DNA of 51,615 nucleotides from Anaeromyces robustus (GCA_002104895.1 MCFG01000184.1:77501-129115), one strand, 5' to 3'. Counted from the stretch's first letter, positions 11,541 to 25,689 are shown. The notes: a model not told the origin generated them from the sequence alone. Numbers and translations: made by a program.

Positions 11541-14500
11541 TTCGATTCTAAAATATTACTCAATAAATAAAAGAAAAGAAATAAAAAAAAAAAATCATTA
11601 TATCAGTTATTGAATTAAAGACTTATTAATTATTAATTATTAAAACATACATATTTATAGAAATGTAATCATTATTGTTTAAAAATCAATTATTATTAAC
11701 ACTTTTTATATTTTATAAATAATTACAATAATTATAGTTTTTATATTTAATATATATGAATTATATTTATAAATAATATTTAATTTAAAAATAATATACA
11801 CTAATAAAAAAAAAAATATTTGAAAAGTTTCATTTATTAAAGATTCAAATAGATTATTTTCTGTATTTAATTTTTCCATTATAATTTTGTTTTACATTTT
11901 AAATTATAAAAATCGTAAAAATCGTGATAAAGTTGGGATAAATTATTAAAATATATAAAAAAGCATTATAATAATAAAAAGGTTTATTTAATAAATAAAA
12001 TAATTAATTTTTTATCATAATAAATTGAAACTTTATTTATTATTATATTACAATTGTAACTTTAAAGTAATTTTTATTGTTATAACCATTTTTATTATTG
12101 TTATCACTATTATTATTATTATTAATTATTATTATTCTTTATTATTATTATTATTATTATATAATATATTAAATTAGTGTTATTTTTTTTTTTTTTTTTT
12201 ACATTAATATAAATTAATAGAAAAATTAATAATTTTTATGACTTCTGCATATATGAATTGTTATCTTAAAAATTGTTAGTATTATTTTTAATTTATTTAA
12301 ATATTATTTCCTAATATAGTATTTTTATTTTTGTAATAATTCTTTTAAAAGTACTTTTCTTTTCATTTTTTTTATATATATCATTTTAAAAAAAAGGAAG
12401 AAATCATGTTGTATTAAAATATATAAAAATATTATTCTAATCGGACAGACGGTAAATAAGTCATGATTTTAATTAGTTTTATCTATAATAAACCTAATTA
12501 AAATATATAATAAATTTTAATATATTTTATCATATATAGTGAAGAGTATGATCATAATAAATGAAAGGTTTCATTTTTACCTAAACTTATTATGTATGAA
12601 TTTCTGAATACATAAAATGAAATTAAATTATGTAATTTAATTATAATATAAATATATTAACTGTAATAAAGATTTTGTTTTATTACTGTTTTATTTTATT
12701 AAAAATGAATAGACTTCATAATTATAGTTTATAATATATTAATATAAAATCATAAAATCATAAAATCATAATAAAAATAAGATATTATATTTATATAAGT
12801 AGTTTATTTAATATCCAAATAATACTAGAAACAATTTATTTTTATTAGTTGATTGATAAAAAAAAAAAAAAAAGTATCAAATCTTTTCATTTAATTATAA
12901 AATTTAATTTTTAATTTTAATTTTTAAAAATGATGTATTATTTTTCATTTATTATTGTTATAATCATTAATAGAAAATTTTTTATTATTTTTTATTATTT
13001 ATGGAAGAATATAATAATTAAAATTATAATATAAAAAATATTAAAATAATTAGTTTATATTAAAAATTAGTATTTTATTATAAACTTTATCATATAATAA
13101 ATTTTTATCCTTTTTATTATTTAAATATTTTTCTTTGGATTATATATATCATTTTAGACAACGTTAACAAGGTAACACATAATAATGTAACATTATTAAT
13201 TAGATATATTATATTATTTTTGATATAGTTGATTATTTAAATATATTAAGAATTTATTTTGTCACACATTAATAATTATTTAATTTATTTTTAATTAATT
13301 ATTAATATTTAAAATAGTTATAAACAAAACTTAATTATTACAATTAATTTTCAATGGGTTATAAATAACATTTATTATTGTTATAGTGTTAATTAAATTA
13401 GAATTATCACTATTTTATATTTTCTTATTGTAATTAATGTAATATATATATATATATATAAAGAAAAATCAATTTATAACGGTGAATTTTTTTCTTTCTT
13501 TCTTTCTTTTTTTTTTTTATACATTTTATTTAATTTTATTATTAATTAAAGTTTCAAAAAATAAATGATTCTATATAAAATGAACTAATTAATTACTAAT
13601 TGAATATAAATTAAATTAATAGAAAACTAATTTATTTAGTAAAAATAATTTATTATTTATTATTAATTTATTTTGTATTAATTATATTATTCTTAATACT
13701 AAAATAAACGAGTATTTTATAACGGTTAATTAAATATGATATATATTTTTATAAAAATTGTTTTACATTATCTAGACCTAGAAAATGTAATAAAATAAAA
13801 TATATTTATTATATATTTGTTTATAATAATAAAATACTTTTTTTTTTTTTTATAAAATACTAATTTTAAATTTATATATATATATAATTTTAGATTTTAT
13901 ATTTTTAATATCAATGAAAATTTTTAATAAAAATGTTTTTAATTAGTAAAATAATCTATTTAATTTAGTCCATATATTTTCTTTTTAATATTGTAGAAAA
14001 ATTATAAAAAATATATGTATTCATTATATTTTAATATAAATGTATAAAAATTATTATAAATAAATATATTGTAATAATCTTATTAATAAAATATATATAT
14101 ATATATATTTTTAAAGGTTGTTATAATATATATTATTAAATATCAATAATTAATATATAAATATATAAATGTAATATACTATTTATATTATTATGTAATT
14201 CATATTAAATTTAAGTTTTTTTTTCTTTTTTACTTTGTACTCTTTTTTTTTTTTTATTTAATTAATATATAATATATATTATAAATTAATATGTTGTATA
14301 TAATATTGTGATATATAAATATATATATTATTAATTATTATATATGTTAATTATATTACAATATATTATTGCAATATATTAAAATAAAAATTATATTGAA
14401 TAATATTATATATTTTATTATATTTTATTATATACTAATAATATAATATTATATATTAGTATTTTATTTGAAGAAATAAAATGAATCTTAAATAATATAT

Positions 14501-15636
14501 GTTTTTCAAAAAAAAAAATTTTTTTTTTCTTTTAATTTTTTTTTAAAAAATATTATTATTTAAAATAATAAAATGGAATAAATTAGTGACTTTTTTTAAT
14601 ATTTAATATAAAGAAAAGTTGTTAAATCAAAGAAAAAGAATATCTTTTTACATTTTTACTCGATATACTTTTTCTATATACAAATTTAATGACTATAAAT
14701 ATTTTTTATTTAATATTTTTTAGTTTTTCTTATTAATTTTTTTTGAATTAATTATTAATTTAAAAGATTATAAAAATAAACATTTCCTTTTATTATTATA
14801 ATGTTAACATTTTTATGATTTTTATTAATATATCAAAAAAAAAAAAAAATAGATTTAATTATTCTAGATAAACATTAAAATAAAATAAAGTAAAATAAAA
14901 GTAAATAATAAGCCACCAAAGAATATCAAAATTTTATGTAGAAATATTTTATTTTGAAGTTATTTTGCAACATTTTTAAATTTAACATTATAATATTAAA
15001 CTTCATTATTAAAGAAAAATTAAAATTTTAATAATCTTTTATTGAATAATAAAGTAAAATAACAAAAAAGCAAATCAAAGAAAACCTATATTAAACAATA
15101 AAGTACAATAACAAAAACAAAACGAACATATATATTAGAAAAAAAAAACAAAGAAAAAAAATCAAACATATAAACAATATTAAAAGTTTTTAAGTATAAT
15201 TCCTATGTTTATTGAATACAATTTAAATAATAATTATTTATTTAAATAATTGAATATATATAGGAATAAAATATAATAAAATAACAAAAGATACAATATT
15301 TAATAGTAAAGGAAGATTTATTTATTCCTTGAATATAATATTTTTAAAGAATAATATAAATATTAAAAAAAAAAAAATTAAAAAATAAAAATATATAGAA
15401 ATAACGGATTTAAATTGTATTAATATACAGATAGAAATTATGTTTCTTTCTTCAATATAAAAAAAGTAAATATATTTAAATTATATACCTTAATCATTAT
15501 TATCTTTACTTTTTTTTATTTTAAAAATTTGTATATTATATATTAAATCAAAAAATATTAAAAATAATACTATTAAGTATTAAAATTTTAATGTACAATT
15601 TTTAAATACATTATTTTATAGAAAAGTTTAATCAAA
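11541..15636. other. Intergenic, no gene seen
   Basis: About 4.1 kb of A/T-rich DNA made of TA, ATT and poly(A/T) runs. No open frame with protein-like composition, no splice-site series and no GC-richer tRNA-like segment was seen. The last few hundred bases should hold the promoter and 5' UTR of the SH3 membrane protein, but no specific element can be named. Confidence 0.7.
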
Positions 15637-18105
15637 ATGATATTAAAAAATATACAAAATATATTAATAGCTTTAACAATAGCAAAAGTTAATGCATTTT
15701 ATCCTTTTGGACCAAAAGAATTTGTAGATCAAGCTAGAAATAATGATTGTTTTAAAATAGGTGAAAATGGAACGAATAATTCAATATGTAAAAAATTTGA
15801 AGGTTATTACATACCAAGAAATAATGTATATTCTGAGTATATGTCATTTTCTGATTGGGTAACACATCATATTATTAATGATAATGAACTTAGTCAACAT
15901 TTAGCAAGTGATGGTTGTAATGGAAGTGTGTCGTCTCTGAAAAATAGAGAGGATATATTATGTTCATATTTGGTTTATGACTCTATATTGAATAATCGTT
16001 GTCAACAAGAAAAGAAAACAAATCCTCCCTATGTATGTAATAATGTATGTGCTGATTATTCAAAAAGTTTAAAAAATATTTGCCCACAATCAAGTTATAG
16101 TAAAGTGGGAGTAAGTTTGATTGAAAACGCATGTAATAATTTTAAAATCTGTAAAACTGAGACTAGTAATGTTAATAATAATACTAATACAGGTTTTAAT
16201 AATGTTAATAATAATATAAATTCAAATGGAAATAATAATAATAATAAAAATAGTAATATTAATAATAATAATAACCCTTCCATTACAAATACTTTAGGAA
16301 ATAGCAATTCAACTATAAGTAGTGCAGATTCTAATACAATTAATGGAATAAGTACAAATAATGGTGAACAAAATAATAATTCAAATAGTAACAATCAAAA
16401 TTCAGGCAATGATAATTCTGCTAGAAATAATAATGGTGGAGGAAATATAAATAATGAAGTGAATAATAATAGTTTAAAAAATAGTAATAATAATGATAAT
16501 CCAAATGGTGGACCTAATAGGAATATATTATATACTGTTGGATTTATGGTTCCAATGAGTCTTTTCATTGGTATTGGTGTATTTTATTATCGTAGAAAAA
16601 ATAACAAGTCATATGTATTAGAAAAAGAAAATTATTCATTTAATCGTTCATCTAATCATTCTAGTACACAAAATATGAGTGAGCATTCATTTTCATCAAG
16701 CGGGAATAGTAATGTTAATGGTCATAATAAAGTTTTTTCAATTGGATTCACAGATCCTAAAAATGTTTCAATTAATATTCCTATAACCAATAAAAACATT
16801 GATAGTCGTGAACAAGATACACTAGCTAGGAATCGTGTAGCTGAACTTATTTCAACGGCGACAATGATAAATGCAGCAAATAATGGATACAATAATATTC
16901 AACCAATATCACCAAATGAAGTTAATATTAATATTAACACTACTTCACGTTTCAATACATTAAATTCTAATACTTCGAATTCATCATTAAATAATTCTTA
17001 TAATAGAAAATTACCATCATATGTTATAAATAAAACTGACGATAATTCATCATTAAATGTAAATATTAATAAACAATCTAATTCATTAAAAGTACAACTA
17101 CCAACTCATCTAAATACAATGAGTCCAACATCACCTGAATCAGAAATGTCACCTATCGTTGATTTATCAATGTCAGAAAATGATCCATTGCTAAACGTAA
17201 AAAAATCAAATTCATTTTATCATTCATCTGTATCATCTGAATCCAAAAAATATAATTCATTTATTTCTCCAATTTCGCCAATTATGACAGAAAGATCTTA
17301 TGAAAATAAAAATAGTAATAGTAATGTAAATTATAAAGATGGTATAAATAAGGAAAATCAATATACCAACCATCTTTTAACAAAATCAATATTAGAAGAA
17401 AATAGAATTATCGAAGATGATGAAGAAAACCAAAACAATGGTAATGAAAATAAATTCAATGATATAGATATTGAAGGAAATGAATTATTAGAGGTTGAAA
17501 ATTCTGATCTAAGACCAAGTAAAATATTTAGTACAGATATAAGTGATATTAACAAAGTTGAAACTAATAGTAGTCGTATTAATAATGGAGTATCTATAAC
17601 AGTTGATGATGTTGACAGTAGTAGTAGATCTTCAAAATATACTAGTGCAAAAATCCCACTTTCAGTTATGACCGTAGTTCAAGAATTCGAACCAAGAATG
17701 GAAGATGAACTTAAATTAGAAATTAATGATAGAATTCTTTTATTAAAGGTATTCGATGATGGATGGGCTGTTGGTTTGAATCAAATGACTGGTAAACAAG
17801 GTGTATTCCCAATGGAATATGTTGTTTCTTCTGAATTAATTAAGAGTACAAATAAGTTTGCAAGTCAAATAGAATTTAGAAATGTTTTACCAAATCGTAC
17901 CCAATCTCAAGCTTTCGCTAATTTTTCATTTACTAGTACTACAATAAATGATTCCGTCATTCATTTAACTGATAGTGATTTTGATGTTAGTACTATGAGT
18001 AAAACTCAAAGTATTGGCTCTAGTAAATATTATGCAAAAAATTCTATGGTTGATGTCTTAAGAAAAAGTAAATTAAACACTCAAAGTATTATAGAGGAAG
18101 AATAA
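15637..18105 (+). CDS. Single-pass membrane protein: Cys-rich ectodomain, Asn-rich stalk, TM, C-terminal SH3 domain
   Basis: One exon, 822 residues. Residues 1-20 look like a signal peptide, with likely cleavage after VNA. The ectodomain (about 21-175) has ten cysteines (38, 51, 94, 109, 122, 134, 138, 149, 166, 172), enough for five disulfides. An Asn/Ser-rich stalk follows to about 295. One hydrophobic helix at about 297-316 is followed by YYRRK, which fixes a type I topology. The cytoplasmic part is Ser/Asn-rich with several SP/TP sites (possible kinase sites) and ends in an SH3 domain at about 677-731: VVQEFEP replaces ALYDYxP, then DGWAVG and GVFPMEYV carry the expected Trp, Pro and Tyr. 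The architecture resembles fungal SH3-bearing membrane proteins such as yeast Fus1, but homology is not shown. A role linking a surface domain to proline-rich partners is inferred. The AAT-encoded Asn runs are typical of this genome. Confidence 0.88.
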   Translation: MILKNIQNILIALTIAKVNAFYPFGPKEFVDQARNNDCFKIGENGTNNSICKKFEGYYIPRNNVYSEYMSFSDWVTHHIINDNELSQHLASDGCNGSVSSLKNREDILCSYLVYDSILNNRCQQEKKTNPPYVCNNVCADYSKSLKNICPQSSYSKVGVSLIENACNNFKICKTETSNVNNNTNTGFNNVNNNINSNGNNNNNKNSNINNNNNPSITNTLGNSNSTISSADSNTINGISTNNGEQNNNSNSNNQNSGNDNSARNNNGGGNINNEVNNNSLKNSNNNDNPNGGPNRNILYTVGFMVPMSLFIGIGVFYYRRKNNKSYVLEKENYSFNRSSNHSSTQNMSEHSFSSSGNSNVNGHNKVFSIGFTDPKNVSINIPITNKNIDSREQDTLARNRVAELISTATMINAANNGYNNIQPISPNEVNININTTSRFNTLNSNTSNSSLNNSYNRKLPSYVINKTDDNSSLNVNINKQSNSLKVQLPTHLNTMSPTSPESEMSPIVDLSMSENDPLLNVKKSNSFYHSSVSSESKKYNSFISPISPIMTERSYENKNSNSNVNYKDGINKENQYTNHLLTKSILEENRIIEDDEENQNNGNENKFNDIDIEGNELLEVENSDLRPSKIFSTDISDINKVETNSSRINNGVSITVDDVDSSSRSSKYTSAKIPLSVMTVVQEFEPRMEDELKLEINDRILLLKVFDDGWAVGLNQMTGKQGVFPMEYVVSSELIKSTNKFASQIEFRNVLPNRTQSQAFANFSFTSTTINDSVIHLTDSDFDVSTMSKTQSIGSSKYYAKNSMVDVLRKSKLNTQSIIEEE

Positions 18106-19889
18106 AAATAAAAATATCTAATATTTTAATTTTATTACTTTGATATTTTTATTTTTTTTTTTCCATATTTTTTTTATTATAGTATTAAATTTTTATATTT
18201 TTAATATTTTAACTAATATTGAATACTGATAAACTTTAAAAAAAAAATATATTGAAATATTAATATATTTTTATGTTTTTTTAAAAGAAATTTATTGTAA
18301 TTATGATTATATATATATTTTTTAATTTTCTTCCATTTAACATATTCGTTTAATCATTTTGTTATTATGCAAATAGAAAATTATTTTAAATGTTTTTTTT
18401 TTTTTTTTTTATATATTCATATATCATATAGTTTTAACAAATAATAATAATAATAATAGTTGATATCAAACATGAATTACTAATAATAACCATTATTATT
18501 AATATTTATTTTTTAAAATATTTAATAAAATTAAATAAAATAACTAATAATAATTAAATAAACAAAAATAATAAATCAATGAACAAATAAATAAATTAAT
18601 AAAAAATAATTAATAAATAAATATAAGATAAAAAATAAAAAATAAAAAAATAAAAAATAAAAAATAAAATATAAAAAATAAAAAATAAAAAATAAAAAAG
18701 AAAAAGAAAAAAGAAAAAAGTATTAATAAGCTAAATATTAAGCCAAAAAAACAAAAAAAAATTAAATTAAATTAAATAAATATATGAAATATGGGTTAAA
18801 TAAATAAAAAAAAAAAAACGAAACTAGTAATAGTAATTAAAATAAAAATAAAAATAAAAATAAAAATAAAAATAAAATAAAAATTATTAAATATAAATTA
18901 GAAGAAAAAAAACTGAGATTTCTTTTTTATTTTTTTTTTATAATAAAATTTTTAATATATTTTATGTATTAATATCATATATTTTATAATATCATATGAT
19001 AACCATTGTGTAATAATTTTTGATATTTTTCTTTTTTATTTTTTTTTTTTTTTTATAGATATTTTTTTATCTTATTATTTTTTTTTTATAGTTTAAAAGA
19101 ATCGTCCATCAGTAAAAATTGGTTTGTAAAAAAAAAAAAGTTAAACTTTTTTATATATATAGGAATTTTTATTGTTTAATATTATTGAAGGAATATTAAT
19201 TTATAAATTAACATTATTTTTTATAAAAAAAAAAAAAAACTTATAAAAAGAATCACAGTAAGATGGATAATATTTTATTAATTAATTAGAGTTACAGAAA
19301 CATAAATAATAATATTAATTATTGTTAAAATTGTTAATTCATAAAATGCAGTGATATGTACATACTTAAATAATAAAAAAATAAAAAAATAAAAAAAAAT
19401 GGAATAAAATAAAAATAAAAATAAAATAGAATAAAAATAAAAATAAAATAAAATAAAAATAAAGAGATAATATAATTAATCTATAATAATAGTAATTATA
19501 ATAATAGTATTAATGATAATTATAATTATAATTAAATATAATAATAATAATTAAATATAATAATAATTAAATATAATAATCAATATTTAAGTAAAAAAAA
19601 AAAAAGAAATTATTGATATTTTAAAATTTTTATATTCTTTTTCTTTTTTTATAAATATATTAAATATATAATATTAAAACAATTTTTATATAAATTTTAT
19701 TCTTTTTTTTTTTTTTTTTTTTTCATCAACATAAATATAATTAGAAAAAAAAATTATAAACTTTAATATATATCTGAATATTTTATCTGGCTTTCACAAA
19801 ATTATAGAAATCATATAGAAGAAAAATATATTTACAAAATCAGTAAAAGTTTTTTATTTTTATTTTCTATATAATTTAGAAAAAGCAAG
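18106..19889. other. Intergenic, no gene seen
   Basis: About 1.8 kb with strongly A-rich plus-strand sequence (AAAAT and AAATA repeats at 18600-18900 and 19370-19470) and poly(T) tracts at 19038-19057 and 19703-19723. It serves as the 3' flank of the SH3 protein gene and the promoter side of the nucleoporin gene. No specific site is recognisable. Confidence 0.7.
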
Positions 19890-20647
19890 ATGAAACCAGA
19901 TTTCAATATATTATTAGAAAATTCGCATCAACTAATTAGTCATATACTTAATAATGGATTAACTCCTTTAAAGAAAAATCTCGATCAAATAGAATTACAA
20001 ACAAGAAAATTAGTTGCTAAAGCTTCAAAAGATGATTCAGGAATAGATTCAAGAGCTCATTATTTATTAGCAAATAAAGGATTTGATGCAGAGCATATTT
20101 CACAAGTATTAAATAATTTAACTTTAAATTATACTTACGAATATCAACAACCAATTAGTGATACTGATATAGAAGCTTCATTAAATACTGAATTAGATAG
20201 TATTATTTATCATTCATTTGAAAAAAGTAAATCACAAACAGCAAAAGATAATAGTGATTCATACGAAAATTCTATTTATGATTCTTGGGAAAAAACAAAA
20301 CAAAGAATTTTAGAAGAACTTGTTCAATATTCTATAAATGTAGATGATGTAAATAATACTAATAATTCCATTCATCAAAATACAAGTAATTATTATTTAT
20401 TTATTTATTATTATTATTATATTATTATTATTATATAATTATTATTATTATTTATTATTTTATTAATAATAATATCATTATTATTGTTATTAATTTTTAA
20501 ATATAATCTTTTTATACTTTTATATATATTTAAATTTAATATTGTAAATTTTAATTATAAAAGACATTGACTATCAAATCGGATTCAATCCAAATCATGG
20601 TAAATTAAAATTATATTTAATATTTATTAAATATATATAAATTTATT

Positions 20648-20701
<54 letters not shown>

Positions 20702-23263
20702 TTAATACAATAAATAAATACATTTTTAACATATTTTATATATATATAAATTTTTAATTTTCAAATATTTATAAATTTTTTTATTAAATATTCTATTAAA
20801 ATAATACCTATATTTTATAAATATTAATGTTTTAATGATATAGTATTTTCATTTGAGAATCAAACTTCATCAATAACTAAAAAGAAGAAATATGCTGAAG
20901 TTATAGAAAAATTTAATAATGCAAGAATAAAAGATGAATCTTTTTCATTAATTACAAATTTAAAAAAATGTGCTTTGGAATTAGATTCTTCAACACCAAA
21001 TAATAGTACTAATGGTTATAAAATTAATTCTATTGTTGAATCATGGGAATTATTATCATCAATTATAAATGAACAAGAATTAAGTAAATTTAAAAAATCT
21101 GATAAAAATGGTTTATATAATTATTCAATTATAGATAAAGAACGTGGTACTCCAATGAATGCCATTGACAGTATTGAAATAAGAAAAATGATAACTGAAG
21201 GTGCAAAGAAATATCTTGAAAACTTCTTCTGGAAATGGATTGAAAATAAAATTGTTAAAAATCCAAAAGAAGCTATGCTTGGTGGTAAACCAGGTGTAAT
21301 TCAAAAAATTCGTGCCTTTTTAAATATTACATTTAAAAAATACGGAGAATGGGAAAATCCAATATTCGAATTAATTAACAATGTACCTGTTTGGGCTCAA
21401 ATATATTATTTAATTCGTTCTGGTCATTATAATGAAGCTTTAAAATATGTTTTATCTATTGAACATGAACTTCGTTCACGTGAAGAAGATTCAAACTTTG
21501 TAGATTACTTTAAGGCATGGTTAGAAAGCCCAGAAAGAAAATTATCAAAATATTTAAGAAACCGTTTATTAACAGAATGGAATGAACATATTCGTTATAT
21601 TATTGATCCTGTTACTAATGAAATTCATGGTGATCCATTTAAATATGCATTATATAAAATTATTGGTCGTTGTGATATGACTTATAAAAAAATACCTGGT
21701 GACATTGTTATGCCAACAGTAGAAGATTATTTATGGTTCCATTTAATTCTTGTACAAGAAAGTCATTTAACAGATGAACCAAATCAAGAACGATATGGTC
21801 TTCGTGAAATGAGTCAAACAATGCAACAATTTGGTCCAGGTTTCTTCCAAAAGGGTCTTCAATGGTTCTATGTACTTCTCATCTGTGGTGAATTTGAAAA
21901 AGCTGTAGCATATTTGTTTTCTATTGAAAAGTATCAAGTTGAAGCTGTACATTTTGCTATTGTATTAGCATATTATAGTTTATTAAAAGTACCTCTTAAA
22001 CCAAATAATTTAGAAACTGGTCTTTTAACTATGGATAAAACTTCAAATATAGTTCAATTCAACTTCTCACGTTTAATTCATCAATATTGTCGTTCATTGA
22101 AAACATTTGATACCTCAACTATTCTTAATTATATATATATCATAGCTCTTTATGGTATTGATTATTCTGCTAAACGTAATATTTATTATTCAGATATTTT
22201 CTATCAATCAGGTAAATATTACACTGATTTAACTTATATGTATCTTTGTGAAGTCATTCTAGAAAGAAATGAATTTATAGATCCAAAGGGTGAAGCTAAT
22301 ATTGAAGGAACTAAAGTTCTTCAAGATGTTGAAAATCATTCTAAACTTATTTATATACATTCTCCACAAGAATTTATTGAAAAAATTACAAAAGTTGCTG
22401 CACAACAATGTAATGATGATGGTCGTATCAATGATGCTATTGTTCTCTTTAATATGGCAAAGGAATATAATACTGTTATTAGTTTATTAAATAAACAATT
22501 AGGTGATGCCATTGCTCAATATAAATATTCTAATACATTTATATCTAATGATATTTCATTATCACCAACGAAATCAACTTTATCACCTAATAAAGTTACT
22601 ATTAAATATAGTGATCCATTAAATCGTCCTATGTCATCAAAGAATGGTCGTGTTCCACTTACTACTAAACCTAAAAAGGATGACACTACTTCAACCAAAA
22701 AAATTGGTAATAATGATATTTCACGTCTTATGTCACAATCCTTAAATGATACAATTAAAGTTAAAACAGGACCTAATTATGATATTATATCTGTTGATAT
22801 GGCTGAGAAAATACTTTCATATTACCTTCAACAACAATACATTTGTAATACTATAAGTGAAAAGAATAGATCAACTTGTACCATACTTATAGGACTCTTA
22901 AAATTCATGAATTATTGGAAAGAAAATAAATTAGAACAAGCTATTCATGTATTTGAAACACTTTCACTTATTCCATTTGATGGTGATATGGCAGCTATAA
23001 TGAAAAAAGCTAATGAATTTAGAAGTTTAGATGAAAATATAACAAAGAATTTCCCAGAAATATTAGTTATAATAATGTCATGTGTTCATAATATGTGGTG
23101 TCAATATAAACAAAGTAGCTATAATGATGAAACTCGTCAAGCTAAAATGTTAGAATTACAAAGAAAAGCCAGAGTTATAGTTGTATTTGCTGGTAGTATA
23201 CAATTTCGTATGCCAGGTGATATTTATTCAAAAATTAGTGAAATGGAAGTTCATATGCAATAA
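19890..23263 (+). CDS. NIC96: NIC96/NUP93 family scaffold nucleoporin
   Basis: Inner-ring scaffold protein of the nuclear pore complex. Three exons: 19890-20385, a 36-nt microexon at 20564-20599, and 20844-23263. They total 2952 nt, giving 983 residues, with both introns in phase 1. The N-terminal part (DFNILLENSHQLISHIL) is helical and would contain the coiled-coil segment that in yeast Nic96 binds the Nsp1 complex. The large third exon carries the conserved Nic96 alpha-solenoid: FFWKWIENKI, GGKPGVIQKIRAFLN, PVWAQIYYLIRSGHY.EAL, GPGFFQKGLQWFYVLLICGEFEKAVAYLF and the C-terminal IQFRMPGDIYSKI. It is longer than yeast Nic96 (about 840 residues) because of low-complexity inserts, including a Ser/Thr/Lys-rich linker around 22540-22760. 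The start is the first ATG of a good frame after a long A/T leader. The family call is strong; paralogue status cannot be judged. Confidence 0.93.
20656..20702. repeat. (ATT)n microsatellite in a NIC96 intron
   Basis: About 15 ATT units in the intron between the 36-nt microexon and the last exon. Confidence 0.85.
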
Positions 23264-25051
23264 AGAATATATAAAAAAAAAAAAAAAATTAATTTTTTTT
23301 TTATTATTCTTTTTATTTTAATTTTTTTGTTTTAATATTTTTATTTTTATTTTTAATTTTTTTTATATTAAAATACTTTCCATCTTTACCATGTGAATAT
23401 GGAAAATGAATAATATATAAGTATAAAGATATAATTAATAGATTTTATAAAGTTAATTTTAATTTTACCTTTTAATATTTTATATTTTTATTTTAAATAT
23501 TTTTCTTTTTTTTTTTTTTTTTTTTTTTTTAATATTACACAATTATTTAAAAGTTTATTTTATATATATATATCATACACGGCTTTATATTTTATATATA
23601 CATTTTTTATATATATTATTAAAATTTATTAAATTCAATATTTGAATTTTTTTTTTTTTTTCTTTTAACATTTATTATTACTTTATTTAATTTTCTATTA
23701 TATTATTTAATCTATTTTATGTATGTAATACATTATATAACATAATTTATTTATGATTAACAATTTATTATTATTTAAATAATTAATAAATTATCATAAT
23801 AATTATTTAATAAATGTAAAACGAATAAATAAATAAATAAATAAATAAATTAATAAAAATATATAATTAATAATCATTAGTAATATAAATAAATACATGA
23901 ATAAAAAAGAATATATATATTATTACTTTGCTTTCTTTGTTTTATATTCATAGTTTATTATTTATTATATATATATATATATTTTTATTTTATTTTATTT
24001 TATTTTACTTTTATTTTTTGAATATATATTTTTCTATAAATAATAATACTATACAAAAAATTAATTTTTTTTATAGTTAATATATTTTTATTATTATTAA
24101 TTATTAATTAAAAAATAATATATAAATAAGAATTATGATTTATTAAAAATTTTTGATTCTTTAAAAAAATGTCAAAAAAAAAAGTATTAAAATTCTTTTT
24201 TTAAAATAATTAAAAATATAATAACTTTTTTTTTTTTTTTTTTAATCTTTAAAAAAAAATTATTAATTATAATATATATTATAAATAAACAGTCTTCATT
24301 TTTTTGTTCTTTTATTTTATTTTTAAATTTTTATATGTAAGAAAGGTAGTAAATAAAGTTATTGAAATAAATTGATATGAATAAGTACTTTTTTTTTTTT
24401 AAAAAAAAAATTTTTCATTTCATAAAAGTATAATTTTTTTTTTAAAAAAAGTTTTTTTTTATTCCACGAAAGTTATGAAATTGTAAACTTTTTTAAGAGA
24501 GAAAAGATAAATAAATAAAAAAATATAATAATTATAATAAATATAATAAATAAATAATAATTAATTAAGTTAATAAATAAATAAATAAATAAATAAAAAT
24601 AAATAAATTATATATTATAATATATATAAAAACAATTTTCATAAACTTTTATATTAATGAAAAAAATTAAATAAAGAACTATTAATATTTTTTATTATAT
24701 AAATATTTTTCATTAATAAAAAGTTTTTTTTTTTTTTTAATCTTTTGTTTCTTTCTGTTTAGATTTTTTTTAATATATTATAGTTTATTAAAATAATAAA
24801 GAAAGGAAAATTTATAAAATATAATTAATAAAAAAAAATTTTTATAAAGTTATTTCATATATATAATTGAAAATCATATGTTTTTTATATAATAAAAAAA
24901 GTTTTATATTTTATCAATTGTATACTTTTTCCTAAAAATTATTTTTTTATATATTTTAATTTAATCAAAAAAAAAAAAAAATTATTATTAAAAAAATGTA
25001 TTATTTTATATATATAAATTATATAAAGATTGATACAATAAGATATTAAAA
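23264..25051. other. Intergenic, no gene seen
   Basis: About 1.8 kb of poly(T), TA and AAAT repeats, including poly(T) at about 23507-23530. Nothing coding is visible. It separates the nucleoporin from the receptor gene, both on the plus strand. Confidence 0.7.
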
Positions 25052-25655
25052 ATGAATATATTATATATTATAATAATAGTTATACTATCGATAAGTTAGT
25101 ATATATATCATATTTCTATAAAATAATATTTAAAGAATAATTTATATATATATATAATATCTTTTTCTTAATATAAATTATCTTAATCATTGCTTTTTAT
25201 AATTAAATTTTTTTTTTTATAATTATTATTAATTTTTATAACGGTATATAGCATCAACTTATTCTATTGATATACATTTTGTATCATTTCTATTTAATAC
25301 AAATAATGTTTTTGAATTTCTTACAAAGGAGTTCAATAAATATGCAAAAGAAAACAATTTGGATATAACATTACGTAATGTTGTATTTACTTATTCTAAT
25401 TCAACATCACTTATTAAAGATTATGGATCAAGTATAGAATCTTTAATGAATAAAAAATCTGTGAAATATGATATATATATGTTTGATAGTATATATACAA
25501 ATAAATATAGTCCATTTCTATTAGATTTAGGAAAAACAATAAATACAACAATAATTAATAATTTTGATAAAGACTTAGTAAGTAAATTATGTGAAGTGGA
25601 TGGAAAACTTGTGTGTATGGTAAGAGCAAAAAAAAAAAAAAATATCACTAATAAA

Positions 25656-25689
<34 letters not shown>

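Noticed and set aside
16095-16394. 99-residue Leu/Val-rich minus-strand open frame
   Set aside because: Shadow of the Asn-rich stalk of the SH3 membrane protein (AAT read backwards gives ATT, TTA or TAT codons).
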